Source: Bos javanicus
Taxonomy: Eukaryota; Chordata; Mammalia; Artiodactyla; Bovidae
Length of the DNA: 64,000 nt
Assembly: GCF_032452875.1 (NCBI RefSeq)
Contig: NC_083868.1
Span: 31,724,537 to 31,788,536 of the forward strand
Reading direction: 5' to 3'
The notes under the pieces were generated by a model. It searched no databases. It was given only the letters and a program-made list of their open reading frames with translations, and was not told the origin of the DNA. Every line of letters begins with the position of its first letter. Positions within the stretch are counted from its first letter, which is position 1. Of the stretch, positions 58,411 through 64,000 are shown one piece after another. The translations under genes and the position numbers were made by a program.

Positions 58411-60530
58411 ATGTCTTGGATGAGTTACTGGTAAAATGTAGAATACAGCAGGGAAAAGTAAACACACATATACCAAGCTATCAAACATTTTCCTCTGAAT
58501 GGAATGGGAAGAAAACACACCAATGTATCTGTCCCACCTAGAAGGATAGTAGCTAGATTCATTTTTTTCTCCCCTTAAATCATTCCATGATTTTTCTATC
58601 TGCTATAAATTGTATTCTACTTATTGTTCAGTGTTTTATCCCAAGAAGGGCCTGTTCTTTACTATGAGGCCCATAATTGTTTTATATTTTCCCCTTTCTC
58701 TATTACACACATTATTCATCAATTCATGGTTTTGATTCTCCTTGGCTATATCACCACTGATTCAATGAACTTGAAATATTGCTACATGCTTGTAATTACT
58801 ATAAATTTTAGAAATTTCATATTAATTTTCCTCATTTGAATCTGTAATTTATTGATTTTTATAACTGTATATGTTATTAATATATAACTCATGGTACCAT
58901 TTTCATTTTTTTTTGTTTCATTTTGTATTGTTACACTATAGTCTCTGGGAAAAATATATTTCAGGGTCTTCTCACATTCTGTGTGCACATAGAAAATAAT
59001 TTAATTATAGAAATCCATAATTTCTCATTTTTCTTCATAAGCCATAAATTACAAACATGTGTTAGTCCCAAAGTTACCCCCCATAGATTTTAGATAGAGT
59101 ACAAAAATGAAACCAATCGTTGGCTTTTTGCACTTCCCTTAGTAACTTCATTTTAATATTTCCATAGGAACTATCCAAGTTTTTGGTTACCTTGGTTATA
59201 AAGAGATGCTACTTGAGTATTTCCCACTCATCAGAAGAAGTCTTAACCACTGAACCATCAGGGAAGTCCTTATTTATTTTTTGAGTGAAATACTTTTAAG
59301 AAGCTCACACTTTTTCTGAGAACTGGATGTATGTATTCACCTTTTTTATCTGCTAGTAGAAAGTCTTTGTGTCTAAGAGTAATTTTGCCCTTATGTTTAT
59401 AGTGTTTCATTTAGTATTGTTTCATTTTAAATATTAAAGACTTTAGGGAAAGTGCTTTTATCTTTATGAAAACAATACATAAGTAATTAAATAGATTTTA
59501 GGCTGGGGGTCTGAGGATGTCCCTAAAACTCTGAATTTATCCCATGGTTTTTATTCAGTGTTTTTCAGAATTAATTACCTCCAAAGAATACAGAAATACT
59601 TTGGTTTTATGGAGCATTGTAAGAAAAAGTAAACCATGTTTCACGTTAGCTAGGTAGTTTATTGACTTAAGAACATGAACATCCAGTTAGAAAGCAGAAT
59701 TCTGTGTTATTTACACTGCAATCTGGCAATACTCAGAACAGCATGTTCCATGGATACTGCATAATGTTAATAAGTCTCCTTAAAGAGAGGGAGAAAGGAA
59801 TGTTGGAAAGTAAATGTGTTTAGTAAATTATGTACTAATCACAATTTCTTTTTTGAATTTTAATCAGACTTTTTACTATGTTAACAGTGAACAGGAAAGA
59901 GATGAAAACATATACAGTGTTTCCATATGTTTGGCTACATTCTACTCAATAAGCAAGGGACATGCAAGAGAAAATGATAGACTCATTTCTTCTTCTGTTC
60001 TAAAAATAAATGTGGTATAAGTCATATTCCAAAGAAAGCATGAAAATTTTGGAATTTGAAATGAGCAAATACATCCTAGATTTGAAAGTAATTAAGTAAG
60101 GTGAGAGTGAAAGTTAAAAGCTGTACAGCCATGATGTTCTGATTTCTGGATTAGACTGTGATACTTAATGACATAAAAGTATAAACTTCTGTGCTTTGAA
60201 AGAGAAGACTGCTGACTTAATTGTATCAACCAAACTGTTATTTGAGAAAAATGTATTATAAGTATTATATGTGTATTATAAACATTAAATGTTGATTAAA
60301 ATAAGACAGAAGAAATGAGCACACTGGTGATAAGCAAAAGAGATACTCAAAATAAATATAGATGCAAAATCTAATTAGAAGTATACGCAACTGGTGCTGA
60401 TAAATTTCCCTATCTGATAATTGTGTCAAAAGTTAGCCTCATTTGTCCAGTAAACCTTCTATAATACTAATTGTATATTAGTTAGTAAAAACTAATATGA
60501 TTTGAGAATGTCATTTAATCATAATAATAA
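58411..60530. other. Unassigned AT-rich stretch
   Basis: No gene. The only recognisable piece is a tRNA-like SINE head at ~59240. Confidence 0.5.
59238..59272 (-). repeat. tRNA-like SINE head fragment
   Basis: cttaaccactgaaccatcag then ggaagtcctt is the reversed start of a ruminant or CHR-type tRNA-Glu SINE. The rest is absent. Confidence 0.6.
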
Positions 60531-60676
60531 TGTTAGGTAGTTAGAATAGGAAACAGGGGTCTAGAACGGTGGTGGCTAAAAGACAAGGAAGGGAAAAGCC
60601 TGTGAAAATAGAATAAAGGAAGGTCTGAGGACCAGAGTGAGGACTTCAGGTAGAACAAACAGCACTCCTGGCTAGT

Positions 60677-60722
60677 CCAATTTACATAGGGCAGGCCCAG
60701 GGGGAGGAAAAAACATATAAAA
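60677..60722 (+). promoter_or_regulatory. LTR promoter: CCAAT and TATA boxes
   Basis: ccaat at 60677-60681 and tataaaa at 60716-60722, with the AATAAA signal ~145 bases further on, give the normal U3/R layout. Whether it still works is unknown. Confidence 0.6.
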
Positions 60723-60909
60723 AGAGGAGCCAAAGGGCCAGGGATCTCTCTCTCTCTTTGGCACACATGTTCTCTGTTTCTCTTTCTCTCCTCTCTCTCT
60801 TCTCTTCATGTCTTTGTGTCGGCATGCCCTCATGCTTCGAGGATGTATTTTCCTGCTATTTTCTAAATAAAATTGAGCTGTAACACAGAGCTGTAACACT
60901 GACCTGTCT

Positions 60910-61000
60910 AAGAGCTATAATACAGTCTCTTCGAGACCTAAGAGCTATAACATGGTCTGTCCGAGACCCAAGAGCTATAACACGGTCTGTCTAAGCGCTA
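60910..61000 (+). repeat. 30-bp tandem array in LTR R/U5
   Basis: The word aagagctataa starts at 60910, 60940 and 60970, exactly 30 bases apart, each followed by a gtct/cgagacc segment. A decayed fourth unit (taagcgctacgacac) follows. Two shorter gagctgtaacac units precede the array. Confidence 0.85.
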
Positions 61001-61191
61001 CGACACGCCAAGGACTCTAACGTCCTTCACTTCAAATTTTTGTTGAGATGAGACAGAACTGAGGAGAATATACTCGCCTAACAATATTTCCCTTCAATGC
61101 TAATATCCTGAACTCTCGGAGTTCACAATGTATTCACCTAAAAGTAATGCTAATCATTTTTAAATTCCTTTTAATACTTGAAATTCTATTA

Positions 61192-61401
61192 TTGCTTCCC
61201 TGGTGGCTCAGATGGTAAAGTGTCTGCAACGCAGGAGACCCAGATTCAATCTCTGGGTTGGGAAGACCTGGTAAAGGAAATTGCAACCCACTCCAGTAGT
61301 CTTACCTGGAAAGTCACATGGATGGAGGAGGCTGATAGGCTACAGTCCATGTGGTCACAAAGAATCAGACACAACTGAGGGACTTCACTCTCTTTCTTTC
61401 T
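61192..61401 (+). mobile_element. Bov-tA SINE with 9-bp duplications
   Basis: Sense copy: head (ccctggtggctcagatggta), body and tail (atcagacacaactgaggga). It lies between attctatta at 61183-61191 and 61402-61410. Confidence 0.92.
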
Positions 61402-61486
61402 ATTCTATTACTATGTACTTCTTTATTGAATGTCCATGAATTGTTTATTGAATATCATCCTGTAGCTTAACTAGAATACTTTTTAA

Positions 61487-61698
61487 TAAACCGTATCACA
61501 GCTTAAATTTTCCTTAGAAAATATATATCAGATTTCAATGTTTGACAATTAATGAGTGTCTCTCAAGATGAGTTGTTTTAATTGCCAATGTTTTCATTAG
61601 TAAGAAGAAATGCCATTTTTTCCTGTTAGAATTTAAATAACCAATAATAAAAAAATAAAATACAGTGACCCAAATAGGTATAGCTTTCTAGCCAGGAG
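61487..61698 (+). repeat. Left arm of large inverted repeat
   Basis: Reads taaaccgtatcacagctta ... tctagccaggag. Its reverse complement is at 62890-63111. By eye the arms differ at about eight bases plus length changes in A/T runs, and one block of more than 70 bases is identical. No transposase, short target duplication or known terminal motif identifies it as a DNA transposon. Confidence 0.9.
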
Positions 61699-62134
61699 AA
61701 CTGTAAAGGTACAAAACTTTGAAAAAATGTTTTATAACTAAAATTTTCCATTATCTATAAAGGCATGCATATTGATGTAGTTGACCAAGAAGTTAAAAAT
61801 GTTGAACAGCGGTAAGAGAAAAATGCATATCTATGTTTTCTGGTATCTACTCTGATACAGACTGAGCCTGTATGCAAGGCAAAAAATAGAAATTCCATTT
61901 CAAATTGCCAAAGTAACTGTTTGGCAAAGAATTTCGATTAATGCAAAATGATCCAATTAATGCACTCCACAAAGGACTAAGAACAAATACCAGTATCAAA
62001 TACGGCTGTAGAAAGAAATCTTTGAAGTGGCTGCTTTGAACAGACTTTAATGTGAAATTTAGCTAAAATGTAAACAACCAGATGCTAGTGCTCAAACACC
62101 ACAAATAAAAAAAAGATTACTTTGCTGTTGGAAA

Positions 62135-62256
62135 AGAAAATGGCAACCCACTCCAGTATTCCTGCCTGAAGAATCCCATGGACAGAGAAGCTGGGCAGGC
62201 TACAGTCCATAGGGTTGCAAAGAGGTGGACACGGCTGAAGTGACTTAGCAAGACAC
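62135..62256 (+). mobile_element. Bov-A SINE 3' fragment
   Basis: A sense fragment starting in the body (atggcaacccactccagtat). Flanks actttgctgttggaaa (62119-62134) and actttgctattagaaa (62257-62272) are a 16-base target-site duplication with two changes. Confidence 0.88.
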
Positions 62257-62639
62257 ACTTTGCTATTAGAAAGTTAGCACACATTTCTCCTCTATGCCAC
62301 TTAGTACAGCCAAGAGACTAAGGGAGGGAGATTCTGATTTACCTTCAATCCTTTCTAATTATGATGTTCTGTGTTTTATTTGATTTTGTGGTGCTCAGGT
62401 TGAATTTTGGGGGATAAAAAATTTCATCTCTAAAGTTTATATAATTTAGGGGCATTAACTTATAGGAAAAAAAGAAAAAAAGGAAATAAGAATGCAATAA
62501 CAAATGTACCATTATAGAAATTGCTTTTGTGGGAATAGGAATTAAAGATGTTTCCCTTTCTTTATTCATATAACTCTTTTTAGATATCTGCAGTAGAGAC
62601 ATCACTTTTCAATCACTGAAAACATCTGGTTTAGAAATG

Positions 62640-62830
62640 AATCCTTGAGCACAAGGGGGTTTACAGTGGTGGTGTAATGATGGATATGTAGCATTATACA
62701 TTTGCCAAAACTCATGGAATATAAATTTCAAAGAATGAGCGTTAATAAACCAGGGACCTTAGTTAATAATAATGTATCAATATTGGCTTATCAACTGTAA
62801 CAAATGTGTGTTCATTGATTTTAAAAATGT
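62640..62830 (+). mobile_element. Old L1M 3' end
   Basis: Same family as 15790-16115: gtggtggtgtaatgatggat, catttgccaaaactcatgga, atcaactgtaacaaatgtg. Confidence 0.6.
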
Positions 62831-62889
62831 TAGTAATATGAGAGAAATAGAGGGTGATACACTGAATTCTTCTTTCTACAAATCTAAGA

Positions 62890-63111
62890 CTCCTGGCTAG
62901 AAAGCTATACCTATTTGGGTCACTGTATTTTTTTTTTAATTTTATATTTTATTGGTTATTTAAATTCTAACAGGAAAAAAATGGCATTTCTTTTTACTAG
63001 TGAAAAAAATTGTCAAGTAAAACAGCTCATCTTGAGAGACACTCATTAATTGTCAAACATTGAAATCTGATATATATTTTCTAAGGAAAATTTAAGCTGT
63101 GATATGGTTTA
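62890..63111 (-). repeat. Right arm of large inverted repeat
   Basis: Reverse complement of 61487-61698. L1 copy 4 begins at the very next base, so the arm ends at an L1 insertion joint. Confidence 0.9.
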
Positions 63112-63778
63112 GCAATTCCACTGCTAGGCATACACACCAAGGAAACCAGAATTGAAAGAGACACGTGTACCCCACTGTTCATCGCAGCACTGTTTACAAT
63201 AGCCAGGACATGGAAGCAACCCATATGTCCATTTGCAGACAAATGGATAAGAAAGCTTTGGTACATATACACAATGGAATATTACTCAGCTATTAAAAAG
63301 ATTGCATCTGAATCAGTTATAATGAGGTGGATGAAACTTGAGCCTATTATACAGAGTGAAGTAAGTCAGAAATAAAAACACCAATAGAGTATATTAACAC
63401 AAATATATGGAATTTAGAAAGATGGTAACGATGACCCTATATGCAAGACAGCAAAAGAGACACAGATGTAAAGAACAGACTTTTGGACTCTGTGGGAGAA
63501 GGCAAGGGTGGGGTGATTTGAGAGAATAGCATTGAAACATGTATATTATTATATGTGAAATAGGTCACCAGTCCAGGTTCAGTGCATGAGATAGGGTGCT
63601 CAGGACTGGTGTACTGGAATGACCCTGAGGGATGGGATGGAAGGGAGGTGGGAGGGAGGGTCAGGATGGGGAAGACATGTACACCCATGGCTGATTCATG
63701 TGAATGTATGGCAAAAACCACCACAATATTGTAAAGTAATTAGCTTCCAATTAAAATAAATTAAAAAAAGAAAAAAAA
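63112..63778 (+). mobile_element. L1 copy 4, 5'-truncated
   Basis: It starts at gcaattccactgctaggcat in the ORF2 C-terminus (L-L-G-I-H-T-type region), then the ORF2 end, G-rich 3' UTR with a quadruplex-type tract at ~63634-63660, and the end tattgtaaagtaattagctt plus an A-rich tail. Confidence 0.9.
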
Positions 63779-63899
63779 TCCAGAATTTTTTCTCAGAAAT
63801 ACTATATTTTATTGGTATTTCATCCTTCATTTTCTTTATATCAAATTTCTAGGTATACATTTTCAAGGCAAGGTTGTAATTCTTTATACAGATTGACAC
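63779..63899. other. Unassigned spacer
   Basis: No feature seen. Confidence 0.45.
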
Positions 63900-64000
63900 T
63901 TTCTGTGGACTAAATTGTGTCCCCACCCCCACCCCCTGCCTCCAATTCATATGTTGAAGCCCTAACCCTCATTGAAATGGTATTTGGAGATGGGGTTTTT
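63900..64000 (+). mobile_element. Probable MaLR-type LTR start, cut by window end
   Basis: ggactaaattgtgtcccc, attcatatgttgaagcccta and tggtatttggagatgggg follow the order of the 5' part of ERVL-MaLR-like LTRs. Only ~100 bases are in the window. Confidence 0.5.

Larger units (their letters stand above)
60531..61083 (+). mobile_element. Solo LTR of an endogenous retrovirus
   Basis: It begins TGTTAG and ends CTAACA, the inverted TG...CA ends expected of an LTR. Inside, in order, are a CCAAT box (60677-60681), a TATA box (60716-60722), a pyrimidine-rich stretch (~60750-60810), the poly(A) signal AATAAA (60866-60871) and a tandem array. No retroviral internal genes or primer-binding site follow, so it is a solo LTR left by recombination. 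I see no convincing duplication of the target. The family looks ruminant but I do not name it. Confidence 0.75.
61699..62889. other. Spacer of inverted repeat, no gene
   Basis: About 1.19 kb. It holds unassigned sequence, a SINE fragment (62135-62256) and an old L1M tail (62640-62830). Confidence 0.55.

Noticed and set aside
60533..60899. Two antisense frames of 75-77 residues
   Set aside because: They fall in the LTR, read against its promoter direction, and show no protein family.
60531..61083. Complete provirus
   Set aside because: No gag, pol or env similarity and no second LTR on either side within the window.
61487..63111. DNA transposon with ~212-222 bp terminal inverted repeats
   Set aside because: No transposase, no clear short target duplication at the outer ends, and old L1M and SINE material fills the middle. 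Kept as an inverted duplication of unknown origin.
61470..63800. Target-site duplication around the whole 61487-63778 block (ctagaatacttttt against ccagaattttttct)
   Set aside because: Only about 10 of 14 match in T-rich sequence. Too weak to claim the block is a single insertion.

Overview
This window is non-coding DNA from a bovid (cattle, sheep or goat type) genome. The evidence is the set of interspersed repeats: BovB (RTE-clade) LINEs with pentanucleotide TGAAC or TGATC tails, many Bov-tA/Bov-A SINEs with a tRNA-Glu-like head, and ruminant L1 elements. Older mammalian repeats are also present (L1M-type LINEs, MIR, MER5-like hAT, a mariner MITE, a solo LTR). The species cannot be told from the window alone. 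I found no host protein-coding exon. Every recognisable protein fragment is reverse transcriptase, endonuclease or ORF1 sequence from a dead LINE.

Layout. 1-2.1 kb is AT-rich and unassigned. 2.3-8.6 kb is a nearly complete, dead L1 in the + direction with ORF1 and ORF2 remnants, and SINEs inserted in ORF1 and in the 3' UTR. 8.7-11.25 kb is a second L1 whose 5' half is inverted (twin priming), bounded by 12-bp target-site duplications. 11.3-14.1 kb holds older L1 tails and two antisense L1M fragments. 14.9-28.3 kb is a patchwork of Bov-tA SINEs and antisense BovB copies in AT-rich DNA, with one mariner MITE. 30.86-32.26 kb is a U6 snRNA/L1 chimeric retrogene carrying an unbroken 309-residue reading frame. 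33-46 kb has BovB 3' ends, SINEs, MIR and MER5-like fragments in long unassigned stretches. 51.6-56.6 kb has two large antisense BovB copies: one nearly full length with an endonuclease remnant, the other carrying a nested BovB in the opposite orientation. 56.9-58.4 kb is an old L1. 60.5-61.1 kb is a solo LTR with a CCAAT box, TATA box, poly(A) signal and a 30-bp tandem array. 61.5-63.1 kb holds two ~212-222 bp inverted-repeat arms about 1.2 kb apart; the right arm ends exactly where a 5'-truncated L1 begins. The last 100 bp look like the start of a MaLR-type LTR.

How the parts relate. There is no operon or pathway. The biology visible is retrotransposition: L1 machinery inserting itself and the U6 chimera; BovB machinery presumably mobilising the Bov-tA SINEs that share its 3' end; and repeated nesting. 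Several insertions keep readable target-site duplications and give a relative order of events. The observations most worth checking are the U6/L1 fused reading frame, the large inverted repeat at 61.5-63.1 kb, the twin-primed L1 and the LTR tandem array. All family names come from recognition by eye; no database search was run.
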